Assembly: GCF_010725885.1 (NCBI RefSeq)
Contig: NZ_AP022600.1
Span: forward strand, 2,418,001-2,482,000
Length of the DNA stretch: 64,000 bases
Source of the DNA: Mycolicibacterium tokaiense
GTDB taxonomy: Bacteria > Actinomycetota > Actinomycetes > Mycobacteriales > Mycobacteriaceae
Reading direction: 5' to 3'
This document shows, piece by piece, positions 43,786-53,487 of the stretch. The stretch's first letter is position 1. Each line of letters begins with the position of its first letter. A program made the position numbers and the translations under genes. The notes below the pieces were generated by a model, which did not search any database, was not told where the DNA came from, and saw only the letters and a list, made by a program, of their open reading frames with translations.

Positions 43786-44900
43786 AGATCCGGACCATCC
43801 TGCCCGCCGCCGTCTGCCTCACCACCGCGCTCGCGATGACGGCATGCAGCTCGAGTGTGAACAACAACGCCGACCCGTCCGATACCGCCGCGCCCGCCTC
43901 GGAAGTTGAGGTCGACGACGGCGGATGCGCCGAGAACCGGGACCAGATCGCACAGCTGCAAGCCGACCTGAGCAAGAACCTGTACGGAATTGCCGCCGCT
44001 GAATCAGGCAAGGACGAGCGCACCAACCCCAACCCGATTCCCGAAGGTGAGCCCATCAAGATCACCTTCTCGGTGGAAGGCCTCAGCCACCCGTTCCTGG
44101 TCAAGCAGAAGCAGCTCGCCGAGGAGACCGCTGCGAAGCTGGGCGCCGAGATCAACGTGGTGAGCGCCAACGACGATGTGAACCAGCAGTTCAACGACAT
44201 CCAGACCGCCATCGCGCAGGGCACCGATGCGCTCATGATGATGCCCGCCACCACCCAGGGTCTGGACGCCGTGCTCACACAGGCTCAGGCCGCCGACATC
44301 CCGTACTTCTTCTCGCAGAAGGGAATGCTGGGTGTCGACCCGGTGTCTCAGGTGCTCGCCCCCTACTCCAACGAGGGCCAGCAGCTCGGCGAGTGGGTGG
44401 TGGAGCACTACCAGGGCCAAGAAGACGTCAACGTCGCGGTGATCTCCGGCATCCCCGGCGACCAGTCCAGCGATGCCCGGGTGAACTCGTTCCTGCTGCC
44501 GCTGCTGCGCTCGTGCAACTTCAACATCGTGGCCAACCAACCGGGCCAGTACCGCCGCGGGGACTCCGAGAAGGCCGCGCAGAACATGCTCGCTGCCAAC
44601 ACCGACATCGACCTGCTCTTCGGTGCGAATGACGAAGCGGCCCTGGGCGGCATCGCAGCGCTGAACTCCAGCGGTCGCGAGGGTGTGGATGTGGTGGGCC
44701 TGGATGGCCAGACCGACATGTTCGCCGCCATCCAGGCCGGCGACGCACTGGCGACGGTGATCCACAAGCCCACCGCCGGGATCGTCGTCGAGGAAATCGT
44801 CGACTACCTGCGCGGCAATCCGGTACCCGAGTACCGCGTTCTCGACGAGGACCTGGTGACCAAGGAAACCATCGAATCCGGCGCACAGCCGGCGTTCTGA
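43782..44900 (+). CDS. ABC importer substrate-binding lipoprotein (RbsB-like)
   Basis: This 372-residue protein has a lipoprotein signal with lipobox MTAC (Cys22). A Ser/Asp linker and an N-terminal extension of about 65 residues follow, containing a CAENRDQIAQLQADLSKN helix. The periplasmic sugar-binding fold comes next (IKITFSVEGLSHPFLVKQKQ, MMMPATTQGLD, FGANDEAALGG, VGLDGQTDMF). It is of the ribose/galactose or autoinducer-2 class (type I fold). AAAGGAGAGA precedes ATG 43782. It delivers the ligand to the permease encoded next. The ligand is not known. Confidence 0.93.
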   Translation: MKIRTILPAAVCLTTALAMTACSSSVNNNADPSDTAAPASEVEVDDGGCAENRDQIAQLQADLSKNLYGIAAAESGKDERTNPNPIPEGEPIKITFSVEGLSHPFLVKQKQLAEETAAKLGAEINVVSANDDVNQQFNDIQTAIAQGTDALMMMPATTQGLDAVLTQAQAADIPYFFSQKGMLGVDPVSQVLAPYSNEGQQLGEWVVEHYQGQEDVNVAVISGIPGDQSSDARVNSFLLPLLRSCNFNIVANQPGQYRRGDSEKAAQNMLAANTDIDLLFGANDEAALGGIAALNSSGREGVDVVGLDGQTDMFAAIQAGDALATVIHKPTAGIVVEEIVDYLRGNPVPEYRVLDEDLVTKETIESGAQPAF

Positions 44901-44926
44901 CCGACTTCTCACACGACGGAGCAGTG

Positions 44927-45946
44927 ATGACCACTACCTCGGCACCACCTACGCCGCCAGATGCGCTGGAGCGCAGAGGAAAAGGACGAACCGGTCCCAA
45001 CCTGCGCCAGCTCGCCCAGCTGGGTCCGGTTGTCGCCCTGGTGCTGCTGGCCGCGGTGTTCGCTTTCAGCGCACCGAACTTCACCAGCGGCGCCAACCTG
45101 ACCAACGTCCTGCAGCAGGTGTCGATCACAGCGATCGCGGCGGTGGGCGCGACGGTGGTGATCCTGGTTGCGGGAATCGACCTGTCGGTCGGCTCGGTGG
45201 TGGCGCTCACCGGCAGCATCGCGGCGCTGTATCTCCAACACGCGATCCTCTCGACGGGGGCGTCGGCGGTGGTCGCGGTGCTCCTGAGCCTGGTGGTCGG
45301 CACCGCCTGCGGCTTCCTCAACGGGGTGCTCATCACCGTGTGCCGGGTGCCGGCCTTCATCGCCACCTTGGCGACGCTGACCGCGCTGCGGGGGATCGCC
45401 CTGCTCGTCACCGACAGCTACCCGATCTCGATCGGCAACAGCACCTTCAACCAGATCGGTGTCGGCAAGGTGGGCCCGGTGCCGATCCCGGTGATCATCA
45501 TGGCGGTGACGTTCGCCGTGGGGTATGTGATCCTGCACCGGCTCAAGATCGGGCGGCGCATTTACGCCGTCGGTGGCAATCGCGAAGCGGCCCGTCTGTC
45601 CGGCATCCGGGTCAATCGAGTGTTGTTGTTTGCGTTTACCTTTGCCGGACTGTGTGCCGGGATCGCCTCGGTGATCCTCACCGCCAAACTGTCCTCGGGC
45701 CAGCCCGCCGGTGCAGTCGGCTTCGAGCTCGACGTCATCGCCGCGGTGGTGGTGGGCGGCACCAGCCTGTTCGGTGGACGCGGCCGGCTGGCCGGCACCT
45801 TCCTCGGTGCGTTGGTGATAGCCGTGCTGGGCAACGGGCTGACGCTGATGAACGTCCCGTTCTACTGGCAACAGATCGTCACCGGAGCCGTCGTGGTGGC
45901 TGCCGTGGTGCTGGACCGGGTTACCCGAGGGGAGCCGGGCGAATGA
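44927..45946 (+). CDS. ABC importer permease (RbsC-like)
   Basis: The 339-residue integral membrane protein has about 9-10 hydrophobic segments and the sugar-permease signature GIDLSVGSVVALTGSIAAL and GRLAGTFLGALVIAVLGNGL of the BPD_transp_2 family. A hydrophilic N-terminus of about 30 residues precedes the first helix. GGAG lies five bases before ATG 44927. It is 26 bases after the binding-protein gene and overlaps the ATPase gene by four bases (ATGA). Confidence 0.93.
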   Translation: MTTTSAPPTPPDALERRGKGRTGPNLRQLAQLGPVVALVLLAAVFAFSAPNFTSGANLTNVLQQVSITAIAAVGATVVILVAGIDLSVGSVVALTGSIAALYLQHAILSTGASAVVAVLLSLVVGTACGFLNGVLITVCRVPAFIATLATLTALRGIALLVTDSYPISIGNSTFNQIGVGKVGPVPIPVIIMAVTFAVGYVILHRLKIGRRIYAVGGNREAARLSGIRVNRVLLFAFTFAGLCAGIASVILTAKLSSGQPAGAVGFELDVIAAVVVGGTSLFGGRGRLAGTFLGALVIAVLGNGLTLMNVPFYWQQIVTGAVVVAAVVLDRVTRGEPGE

Positions 45947-47463
45947 GTGTGGCCGCGCCGGCGCGCACCGGACTCCTCCAGGCGACCGGCATCTCCAAGC
46001 ACTACGCCGGTGTCGCTGCGCTCGAAGACGTCTCGGTGACGCTGGAGCCCGGCAAGATCCACGCGCTGGTCGGTGAGAACGGCGCGGGCAAGTCAACGCT
46101 GTCGAAGATCCTGTCGGGATTCGCGACCGCGGACACCGGCACCGTCACCCTCGACGGTCAGCCGATCAACCCGAAGAATCCCACGCAGGCCGCCGGGTTG
46201 GGTATCGGCATCGTGCACCAGGAGCTGTCGGTGATCGGGTCCATCTCGGTTGCCGAGAACGTCCTGGTGAACGCCGAACCGTCGCGCTGGGGTGTGATCG
46301 ACCGCCGGGCCCTGGCTGCGCAGGCCCGCGATCACCTGGCCCGGGTGGGCCTGGACGTCGATCCCCGCCGCCAGGCCGGCGAGCTGTCCATCGCCGAACA
46401 GCAACTCATCGAGATCGCCCGCATCCTCGCCCAGGACGCCCACGTCGTGTTCTTTGATGAGCCGACATCTTCTCTGCCACACGATGATTCGGTACGGCTC
46501 CTGGGGTTGCTGCGGGAACTGCGCGACGACGGCGCCGCGGTGGTACTGATCAGCCATGACCTGCCGGAGGTGTTGGAGTATGCCGATACCGTCAGCGTGC
46601 TGCGCGACGGCCGGCACATCATCACCGCCCCGGCCGCCGAGTTCACCGAAGACTCGCTGATCAAGCACATGATCGGGCGGAACCTTGAGTCGGTCTATCA
46701 CGGCCACGAGGTGACAGCCGACCACAAACCGGCGGTGCTGTCCGTAGACCGGATCAGCGCGCCCGGCGTGGTGTCCGCGTCGCTGCAGGTGAGCCCCGGA
46801 GAGATACTCGGCATCGGCGGCCTGGTCGGCAGCGGCCGCACCGAGGTGCTGGCGGCGATCTACGGTGCCACTCGAATCACGGCAGGCGCCATGTCATTTC
46901 ACGGAAAGTCACACCGTCCGAGCCATCCCGGGGCGGCTCTGAACACCGGTATCGCACTGGTGCCCGAAGACCGCAAGAACCAGGGTCTGCACCTGGGTCT
47001 GCCCATCAGTACCAACATCGAACTCGCCAGCCTGGCTGCCATGAGCACCGGGCCGTGGCTGCGCCGCCGCAAGGGCGCGAAGATCGTCGACCACTTCTTC
47101 AAGGAGCTGCGCATCAAAGCGGCCAGCGCCGCCATGCCCGTGGGAGCGTTGTCCGGCGGCAACCAGCAGAAGGTGGCACTGGCCAAGGTGTTGGCCACCA
47201 AACCTGCGGTGCTGCTGCTCGACGAACCCACCCGTGGAATCGATGTGGGCGCCAAAGCTGAAGTGCACCGGCTGATCCGGAGCTTGGCCGACGAGGGCAT
47301 GGCCATCATCATGGTGTCCTCAGTGCTGCCCGAACTGCTCGGTGCGTCCGACCGCATCGTGGTGATGCGGGCCGGCCGCACCGTGGGCGAACTCAGCCGA
47401 GCCGAGGCCTCAGAGGAGGCCGTCATGAAGCTGGCGTTCCAGGGGGCGGTGGCCGATGACTGA
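45943..47463 (+). CDS. ABC importer ATPase, tandem (RbsA-like)
   Basis: This 506-residue protein consists of two ABC domains in tandem. The first has Walker A GENGAGKST (44-52), signature LSIAEQQ (Ser in place of the usual SGG) and Walker B VVFFDEPTS. The second has the degenerate Walker A LVGSGRTE, signature LSGGNQQ (403-409), and LLLDEPTRGID. This asymmetry is normal for RbsA-type importers. It energises uptake through the upstream permease. The stop overlaps the next SDR start by eight bases. Confidence 0.95.
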   Translation: MSVAAPARTGLLQATGISKHYAGVAALEDVSVTLEPGKIHALVGENGAGKSTLSKILSGFATADTGTVTLDGQPINPKNPTQAAGLGIGIVHQELSVIGSISVAENVLVNAEPSRWGVIDRRALAAQARDHLARVGLDVDPRRQAGELSIAEQQLIEIARILAQDAHVVFFDEPTSSLPHDDSVRLLGLLRELRDDGAAVVLISHDLPEVLEYADTVSVLRDGRHIITAPAAEFTEDSLIKHMIGRNLESVYHGHEVTADHKPAVLSVDRISAPGVVSASLQVSPGEILGIGGLVGSGRTEVLAAIYGATRITAGAMSFHGKSHRPSHPGAALNTGIALVPEDRKNQGLHLGLPISTNIELASLAAMSTGPWLRRRKGAKIVDHFFKELRIKAASAAMPVGALSGGNQQKVALAKVLATKPAVLLLDEPTRGIDVGAKAEVHRLIRSLADEGMAIIMVSSVLPELLGASDRIVVMRAGRTVGELSRAEASEEAVMKLAFQGAVADD

Positions 47464-48166
47464 CAAAGTCGCAGTACTCACCGGCGCCGACGGCGGCCTG
47501 GGGCGCGCCGTGGCCCACCGGCTAGCCAAGGACGGCTTCTCACTCGTACTCGGGTATCACCCGGGCAGTGCGGCGCCGTCGATTCCCGGGGCGCTGGCCG
47601 TGCCTGCCGACGTCACCTCCGAAACCGATGTCGCCGAGCTGATCTCGGCCGCCATTGGAGAGTTCGGTCGTATCGACGCCCTGGTCACGCTGGCGGGAGT
47701 GATGGAACAGACCCTGCTGCCCGACCTGGATCTGGTGACCTGGAACCAGACCATCGCCGTCAACCTCACCGGCACGTTCCTGTGCGTCCAAGCGGCAGCT
47801 GAGGCGTTGACGCACACACAGGGCGCAGTGGTCACCATCGGTAGCCAGATCGGATACGTCGGCGGCATCAACTGCGCCGCCTACACCGCGTCCAAGGCGG
47901 GAGTCGGGGGCCTGACCCGGGCGCTCGCGCGCGAACTCGGACCAGCGGTCCGCGTCAACTGTGTGGCGCCTGGGCCCATCGAGACTCCGATGACAGCCGT
48001 GCACGCCACCCCGGAGTGGAGGGAACAGAAGACCAGAGCACTGGTCATGGGACGCTTCGGCACCCCCGACGAGGTGGCCACCGCGGTCGCCTGGCTGGTG
48101 TGTGACGAAGCGAGCTTCGTCACGGGGCAGACCATCAATGTCAATGGGGGAGGGGCGATGCCATGA
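47456..48166 (+). CDS. SDR oxidoreductase, operon gene
   Basis: This 236-residue SDR has TGADGGLGRAVA, a YHPG insert after strand 2, VTLAGVM, GSQIGYVGG, YTASK (YxxxK) and SFVTGQTINVNGG. It overlaps both neighbours (eight bases before, four after), so its translation is part of the importer-CoA-transferase chain. It probably oxidises or reduces a hydroxy/oxo intermediate of the pathway. Confidence 0.9.
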   Translation: MTDKVAVLTGADGGLGRAVAHRLAKDGFSLVLGYHPGSAAPSIPGALAVPADVTSETDVAELISAAIGEFGRIDALVTLAGVMEQTLLPDLDLVTWNQTIAVNLTGTFLCVQAAAEALTHTQGAVVTIGSQIGYVGGINCAAYTASKAGVGGLTRALARELGPAVRVNCVAPGPIETPMTAVHATPEWREQKTRALVMGRFGTPDEVATAVAWLVCDEASFVTGQTINVNGGGAMP

Positions 48167-49743
48167 GGCTCAGTCAACTGACCACACCGGAGTTCCTGTC
48201 CGCACACGACGCGGTGGAACGGATCCCGGACCGGGCGCGGCTGCTCGTGGAGGCTTCCGGGGGTGGTGTCATAGAGCCGTCCGGGCTGTTGAACGCGCTG
48301 GCCGAGCGTTACCGCCGCACCGGCGGCCCCGGTGAGCTGGCCGCATACTTCTGCAGCGGGGTGGGGGACCGTAACGGGTCCGGCATGGACGTGCTGGCGC
48401 AGCCGGGGCTGTTGCGCAGCGCGATCGCCGGGCACTGGGCCATGACGCCCACGCTGTCCAAGATGGCCCATGACGGGGACATCGAGGCCTACAACCTGCC
48501 CCAGGGTGTGCTGGCGCAGTTGCTGCGCGAAAGTGCAGCCAAACGGCCAGGTTTGATCACCAAGGTCGGATTGGGCACGTTCTGTGATCCGCGGCAGGGC
48601 GGTGGGCGGCTCAACAGTGCCACCACGACCGATCTCGTGGAGGTCCTGGAGATCAAGGGTGAGGAGTACCTGTTCTACCCCAGCCCGTCCTTCGATGTCG
48701 CTTTCATCCGCGGCACCACCGCCGATGAACACGGCAACCTGACACTCGAGCACGAGACAGCCAAGCTGGGGGTGCTGGCGGCCGCAACGGCGGCGCGCAA
48801 CTGTGGCGGACTGGTGATCGCGCAGGTGAAGCGGGTGGCCGCGGTGCACACCCTCAACCCCAAGAGTGTGGTGGTGCCCGGTCATCTGATCGACATCGTG
48901 GTGGTGCAGGAAGACCAGTGGCAGACCGCGATCAACGAGTACAACCCGGCCTTCTCCGGCGAGGTGTATGTGCCGTTCGGCCGGTCGCCGGCAATGCCCC
49001 TTTCGGAACGGAAAGTGGTGGCACGCAGGGCACTCGACGAGATCAAGCCGGCCTCGGTGGTCAACCTCGGGGTCGGAATGGCCGACGGGGTGGCCACCGC
49101 TGCGCTGGAAGAGGATCGGCTCAGCGAAATCACGCTGACGGTCGAGCAAGGCATGGTCGGCGGCGTCCCGGAACGCGGCGTCATCTTCGGAGTGTCCTGG
49201 AACCCGGAAGCCGTGATCGAACACGCCTCGCAGTTCGACTTCTACGACGGCGGCGGCCTGGATGTCGCCTGCCTGGGGTTCGCCGAGGTGGACTCCGACG
49301 GCAACGTCAACTCATCGCTGGTCGACGGCCGCATTTTCGGCGCCGGTGGCTTCATCAACATCTCGCAGGCCGCCAAGAAGGTCGTGTTCTGCGGGACGCT
49401 CACCGCAGGCGGGCTGCGCATCGACCTCACCGACGGACACCCGAGGGTGACCTCGGAAGGCAGACACCGCAAGTTCATCGACAAGGTCCGCCAGGTCACC
49501 TTCAACGCCCATCTGGCCCGCGAACGTGGTCAGGAGGTCATCTACGTCACCGAACGCGCGGTGTTCGCCCTCGGCGAGGACGGTCCTGTCCTGATGGAGG
49601 TCGCTCCCGGCTGGACCGCGGAGCAGGTGATCGCACTGATGGACTTCCGCCCCAAACTCGCCGACGACATCACCACCATGTCGGCGTCGCTCTTCACCTC
49701 CCAACGACGCACCCCCCAAACCCCGACCCAAGAGGAGAACTGA
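48163..49743 (+). CDS. Family I CoA-transferase (propionate/YdiF type)
   Basis: This 526-residue fused CoA-transferase has both half-domains. The N-terminal one has GVGDRNGSGMDVLAQPGL-like glycine loops. The C-terminal one carries the catalytic Glu328 in EQGMVGG (the ExGxxGG motif). The thioester-forming Glu places it in family I, which moves CoA between short carboxylates. ATG 48163 overlaps the SDR stop (ATGA). In this operon it would activate the acid produced by the aldehyde dehydrogenase, using acetyl-CoA or propionyl-CoA as donor. Confidence 0.9.
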   Translation: MRLSQLTTPEFLSAHDAVERIPDRARLLVEASGGGVIEPSGLLNALAERYRRTGGPGELAAYFCSGVGDRNGSGMDVLAQPGLLRSAIAGHWAMTPTLSKMAHDGDIEAYNLPQGVLAQLLRESAAKRPGLITKVGLGTFCDPRQGGGRLNSATTTDLVEVLEIKGEEYLFYPSPSFDVAFIRGTTADEHGNLTLEHETAKLGVLAAATAARNCGGLVIAQVKRVAAVHTLNPKSVVVPGHLIDIVVVQEDQWQTAINEYNPAFSGEVYVPFGRSPAMPLSERKVVARRALDEIKPASVVNLGVGMADGVATAALEEDRLSEITLTVEQGMVGGVPERGVIFGVSWNPEAVIEHASQFDFYDGGGLDVACLGFAEVDSDGNVNSSLVDGRIFGAGGFINISQAAKKVVFCGTLTAGGLRIDLTDGHPRVTSEGRHRKFIDKVRQVTFNAHLARERGQEVIYVTERAVFALGEDGPVLMEVAPGWTAEQVIALMDFRPKLADDITTMSASLFTSQRRTPQTPTQEEN

Positions 49744-49744
49744 C

Positions 49745-50878
49745 ATGCGCACCCGAGCCGCGGTCACCTACGGATTGAACACCCGCTTCGAGGTCAAGGA
49801 AGTCGAGCTCGACGAGCCCGGCCCCAACGAGGTGCTGGTGCACCTGGTGGCCTCCGGCATCTGCCACTCCGACATGCATCACGTCACCGGCGACCAGATA
49901 GCCGCGCTCCCGATGATCTTCGGCCACGAAGGCGCCGGCGTCGTGGACAAGGTGGGCCCGAACGTCACCCACGTGGTCCCCGGCGATCACGTGGTGATGT
50001 CCTACCTCCCGTCCTGCGGTACCTGCCGGTGGTGCACCGACGGGCAGACCAACCTCTGCGATCTGGGTGCCCACACCGTGGAGGGGCCGCAGATCGACGG
50101 AAGCTACCGCTTCCATGACGACGACGGCGTGAACCTCGGACAGTTCTGCCTGGTGTCCACCTTCAGCGAATGGACGGTGGTACCCGGTCAGTCGGTTGTC
50201 AAGGTGGACAAGCACTACCGGCTGGAGCGGGCCTGCCTGGTCGCCTGCGGTGTCACCACCGGCGTGGGTACCGCGATCTACCGCGGCGGGGTCGAGCCCG
50301 GTGAGGACGTGATGGTCTACGGCGTCGGCGGGATCGGTATGAACATCGTGCAGGGCGCCAAGATCGCCGGGGCCAAGCGCATCATCGCCTGCGATACCAA
50401 CGACTGGAAACTGGAGCAGGCCAAGTTGTTCGGCGCTACCCACACGGTCAACCCGAACACCCAGGATCCGGTCGAGTTCGCCACCGAGTTGACCTGGGGT
50501 GTGGGCGTGGACAAGGCCTTCGAGGCCATCGCCACCGCCGAGACCATCGGTCAGGCCGTGCGCTCGGTCCGCAAGAGCGGCACCGTCGCCGTCGTCGGCC
50601 TGACGCGGCACGATCAGCCCAGCATCCCAGTGAACCCGTCGGACTTCGTGCTGTGGCAGAAAACCCTCACCGGTTCACTCAACGGTGGCTGCAACCCACG
50701 CAATGACATTCCGAAGATGCTCAAGCTGTGGGATTCCGGGCAGATCAATCTCGATGGTCTGGTGACCAAGGAGTACCGCATCGAGCAGATCAACGAGGCC
50801 TATGACGACCTGCTGGCCGGCAAGAACCTGCGCGGCGTGATCCGTTACGAATGGGCAGACAACGGAGTTCCGCAGTGA
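49745..50878 (+). CDS. Zinc alcohol dehydrogenase (NDMA/mycofactocin-type)
   Basis: This 377-residue zinc medium-chain dehydrogenase has the catalytic site SGICHSDMHHVTG with HEGAG, structural zinc Cys set CGTCRWCTDGQTNLC, and the NAD fold GVGGIGMNIVQGA. It is clearly a paralogue of adhB at 21827 (shared GxCHSDxH and KNLRGVIRYEW-like end). The family is often NDMA-dependent and mycofactocin-linked. AGAGGAG lies before ATG 49745. It likely starts oxidation of an alcohol brought in by the ABC importer. Confidence 0.92.
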   Translation: MRTRAAVTYGLNTRFEVKEVELDEPGPNEVLVHLVASGICHSDMHHVTGDQIAALPMIFGHEGAGVVDKVGPNVTHVVPGDHVVMSYLPSCGTCRWCTDGQTNLCDLGAHTVEGPQIDGSYRFHDDDGVNLGQFCLVSTFSEWTVVPGQSVVKVDKHYRLERACLVACGVTTGVGTAIYRGGVEPGEDVMVYGVGGIGMNIVQGAKIAGAKRIIACDTNDWKLEQAKLFGATHTVNPNTQDPVEFATELTWGVGVDKAFEAIATAETIGQAVRSVRKSGTVAVVGLTRHDQPSIPVNPSDFVLWQKTLTGSLNGGCNPRNDIPKMLKLWDSGQINLDGLVTKEYRIEQINEAYDDLLAGKNLRGVIRYEWADNGVPQ

Positions 50879-52029
50879 CACTCACGTATTCACTGGACGC
50901 CGATGCCGCGCAGTTCCTCGCCGTGGTCGGGGACTTCTGCACCAGCCGGGTGGGTCCGCGCGCCCAGGACATCGATCTGTCCGGAGAGTTCTTCCCCGAC
51001 CTGCTCTCCGATGCCGCGGATCTCGGCCTGCAGGGCCTGATCTTCGGTGACGACGGCAGCATCGACCCCACCATGTTCGCCCTGGCACACGAGACCACCG
51101 AGCTTGTCGCGTCGTACTCCGGCGCGGTGGCGCTGGGTATCTCGATCGCCCGGCTGCACGGATACCTGCTGGCCGCGTACGCACCGCCCGACGTCCGGGA
51201 CCGGTGGCTGCCGGGACTGATCGACGGCTCGCTGCGCGGTAGTTTCGCGCTGAGCGAGCCCCACTCGGGCACCGACATTCGGGCCGGGCGGACCGTGGCC
51301 GTCGAACACCCCGATGGAACGGTGACCATCACCGGCGAGAAGGCCTGGATCACGCAGTCTCCTGAGGCGCACTTCTGCATCGTGCTGGCCAAGCTGGGTT
51401 CGGCAGACCGTGACGCCCCCACCGCGGCGTTTGTCGTCCCGCTGGACGCTGCCGGGGTCACGGTCGGCAAGGACGAGCCGATGTCCGGTTTCCGCGGAAT
51501 GCCGATGGCAAATGTGCATTTCGACAACTGCCGGGTGCCGTCTGACTGGCGGCTGCAGACGGATGGATTCCGCGGCATGCTGGAAGGACTCAACCTGGCC
51601 CGGCTCGACGCGGGATGTTACGGCGTCGGGTTCATGCGGGCGGCGCTGCGGGAATGCGGCGCCTACGTGCGCGATCGGCAGGCGTTCGGCAGGCCCCTGG
51701 CCGAATTGCAAATCGTGCAGGAGAAGCTGGGGAAGATGCACGCCGACTATCTGGCCGCGCGGGGACTGCTCCGGGACGGGGTCACCAGCTACGCCGCCGG
51801 CGGCGGCGGTGACTCCCACCTGATCTCGGCTGCCAAGATGTTCGCCACCGACGCGGCCATGCGCAACACCGTCGAGGCCGTTCAGTTGCTCGGCGGGTAC
51901 GGCGTCCACCTTCACTACCCCGTCCAGCGACTGATGCGCGACGCCAAGATCACCCAGATCATCGACGGCACCAGCGAGATCCACGCCTTGATGCTCGGCC
52001 GCGCCGCAGCGCGTGCCGACTGGACCTGA
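50875..52029 (+). CDS. Acyl-CoA dehydrogenase-like, Asp at the base position
   Basis: The 384-residue protein has FAD/acyl-CoA dehydrogenase motifs: FALSEPHSGTDI, ITGEKAWITQS and LLGGYGVHLHYPVQRLMRDAK. At the usual catalytic-base site the sequence is IDGTSEI, with Asp364 where MCAD-type enzymes have Glu (YEGTSEI). Two other acyl-CoA dehydrogenases in this window keep Glu. Either Asp serves as base, or another residue does, or the substrate is unusual. GTG 50875 overlaps the ADH stop (GTGA). Confidence 0.9.
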   Translation: MTLTYSLDADAAQFLAVVGDFCTSRVGPRAQDIDLSGEFFPDLLSDAADLGLQGLIFGDDGSIDPTMFALAHETTELVASYSGAVALGISIARLHGYLLAAYAPPDVRDRWLPGLIDGSLRGSFALSEPHSGTDIRAGRTVAVEHPDGTVTITGEKAWITQSPEAHFCIVLAKLGSADRDAPTAAFVVPLDAAGVTVGKDEPMSGFRGMPMANVHFDNCRVPSDWRLQTDGFRGMLEGLNLARLDAGCYGVGFMRAALRECGAYVRDRQAFGRPLAELQIVQEKLGKMHADYLAARGLLRDGVTSYAAGGGGDSHLISAAKMFATDAAMRNTVEAVQLLGGYGVHLHYPVQRLMRDAKITQIIDGTSEIHALMLGRAAARADWT

Positions 52030-52044
52030 CCTCGAGGAGAAGAC

Positions 52045-53487
52045 ATGACACTGAGCGGATCCCTGCAGCGGGCCCTGTTCATCGACGGCGAGTTCGTCGG
52101 TTCCGACGGAGAGATCTCACCGGTCACCGACAAGGCCAGTGGTGAGGTGATCGGCGAGTCGATCACCGCCACCGATGTCGATGTGGACCGGGCCGTCGCC
52201 GGAGCGGTTGCTGCGCAACGGGAGTGGTACACCACCCCCGCCACCGAACGGGCAGCCATCCTGCGCCGGGGCGGTGCGATCCTGGAGCGGGAGGCGGGTC
52301 GGTTCAAGGAGATCCTGATCCGCGAGGGTGGTGCGATCGGGCCCAAGGCCGAGGGCGAGATCGGCGCCAGCGTCATCGAGTTCTTCCAGGCCGCCGAGCT
52401 GGCCACCACCCCGTTGGGCGAGATCATCCCCTCCGGTCAGCGGGGTCGGGTCAACATCGTCGAACGTCGTCCCGTCGGGGTGGTGGGACTCATCACCGCG
52501 TGGAACGCGCCGGTGCACATCGCCATGCGGGTCCTGGCCCCTGCCATCGCGCTGGGCAACACGGTGGTGCTCAAACCGGCGCCGGAGACCCCGTTCACGG
52601 GCGGATTGATGCTGGCCGAAGTGTTGGCCGAGGCCGGCCTGCCCGCTGGTGTGGTCCAGGTTCTCACCGGCGGACCCGCTGGAGCCCGACTGGTGAGCCA
52701 TCCCCAGGTGGACATGATCCACTTCACCGGCTCCGAGGACACCGGGCGCCGGATCAACGTGGCGGCCGCGCCGCTGCTCAAACGGGTGGCGCTGGAACTC
52801 GGCGGCAACAACGCCAGCATCGTATTGTCCGACGCCGACGTGGAACTGGCCGCGCGGTGCGGTGCGGGCTCGTCGTTCGGGCACCAGGGGCAGGTGTGCA
52901 TCGCCACCGGGCGGCACATCGTGCTGGCCGACGTCGCCGCGGACTATGTGGCGGCGCTCTCGGCGGAAGCGGCGAAGCTGACCGTCGGCGACCCCTACAC
53001 CGCTGCGGTGGACCTCGGTCCGATGCTGTCGCAGCGCCAGGTCGACAAGGCCCTGGCCATGGTGAGCAGCAGTGTCGAGCTGGGTGCCCGGGTGGTCGAA
53101 GGCGGCACCGCCGACGGCGTGTTCCTGCGCCCCACCGTGGTCGACCAGGTTCGCCCCGGCATGGTCCTGCACGACGAGGAGGTGTTCGCCCCGATCGCGC
53201 CGGTGACGGTGGTGGACTCCGTGGACGAAGCCCTCAAGATCGTCAACGGCACCCGCTTCGGACTGTCCACCGCGGTGTTCAGCCGTGATCTCGATACGGC
53301 CTGGAGTGTGGCCGACCAGGTGCGATCTGGCATGGTCCATGTCAACGACGGCACCGCGCTGCACGAGTCGCAGGTGCCCTTCGGCGGCACTGCGGCCTCG
53401 GGGTTGGGTGATGACCTCGGCGGCCGCGCCAACATCGACCTGCTCACCGAGCGTCGGTGGACCAGCCTGCAGCGGAATGTGTTGTGA
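52045..53487 (+). CDS. Aldehyde dehydrogenase, operon gene
   Basis: This 480-residue aldehyde dehydrogenase has ITAWNAPVHIAMRV and KPAPETPF (NAD site), base Glu in ELGGNN, and nucleophile Cys285 in HQGQVCIAT. GAGGAG lies upstream of ATG 52045. Its end overlaps the crotonase start. The likely step is oxidation of the aldehyde made by the zinc alcohol dehydrogenase. Among family members it resembles benzaldehyde/vanillin-type dehydrogenases in spelling, but the substrate is unproven. Confidence 0.93.
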   Translation: MTLSGSLQRALFIDGEFVGSDGEISPVTDKASGEVIGESITATDVDVDRAVAGAVAAQREWYTTPATERAAILRRGGAILEREAGRFKEILIREGGAIGPKAEGEIGASVIEFFQAAELATTPLGEIIPSGQRGRVNIVERRPVGVVGLITAWNAPVHIAMRVLAPAIALGNTVVLKPAPETPFTGGLMLAEVLAEAGLPAGVVQVLTGGPAGARLVSHPQVDMIHFTGSEDTGRRINVAAAPLLKRVALELGGNNASIVLSDADVELAARCGAGSSFGHQGQVCIATGRHIVLADVAADYVAALSAEAAKLTVGDPYTAAVDLGPMLSQRQVDKALAMVSSSVELGARVVEGGTADGVFLRPTVVDQVRPGMVLHDEEVFAPIAPVTVVDSVDEALKIVNGTRFGLSTAVFSRDLDTAWSVADQVRSGMVHVNDGTALHESQVPFGGTAASGLGDDLGGRANIDLLTERRWTSLQRNVL

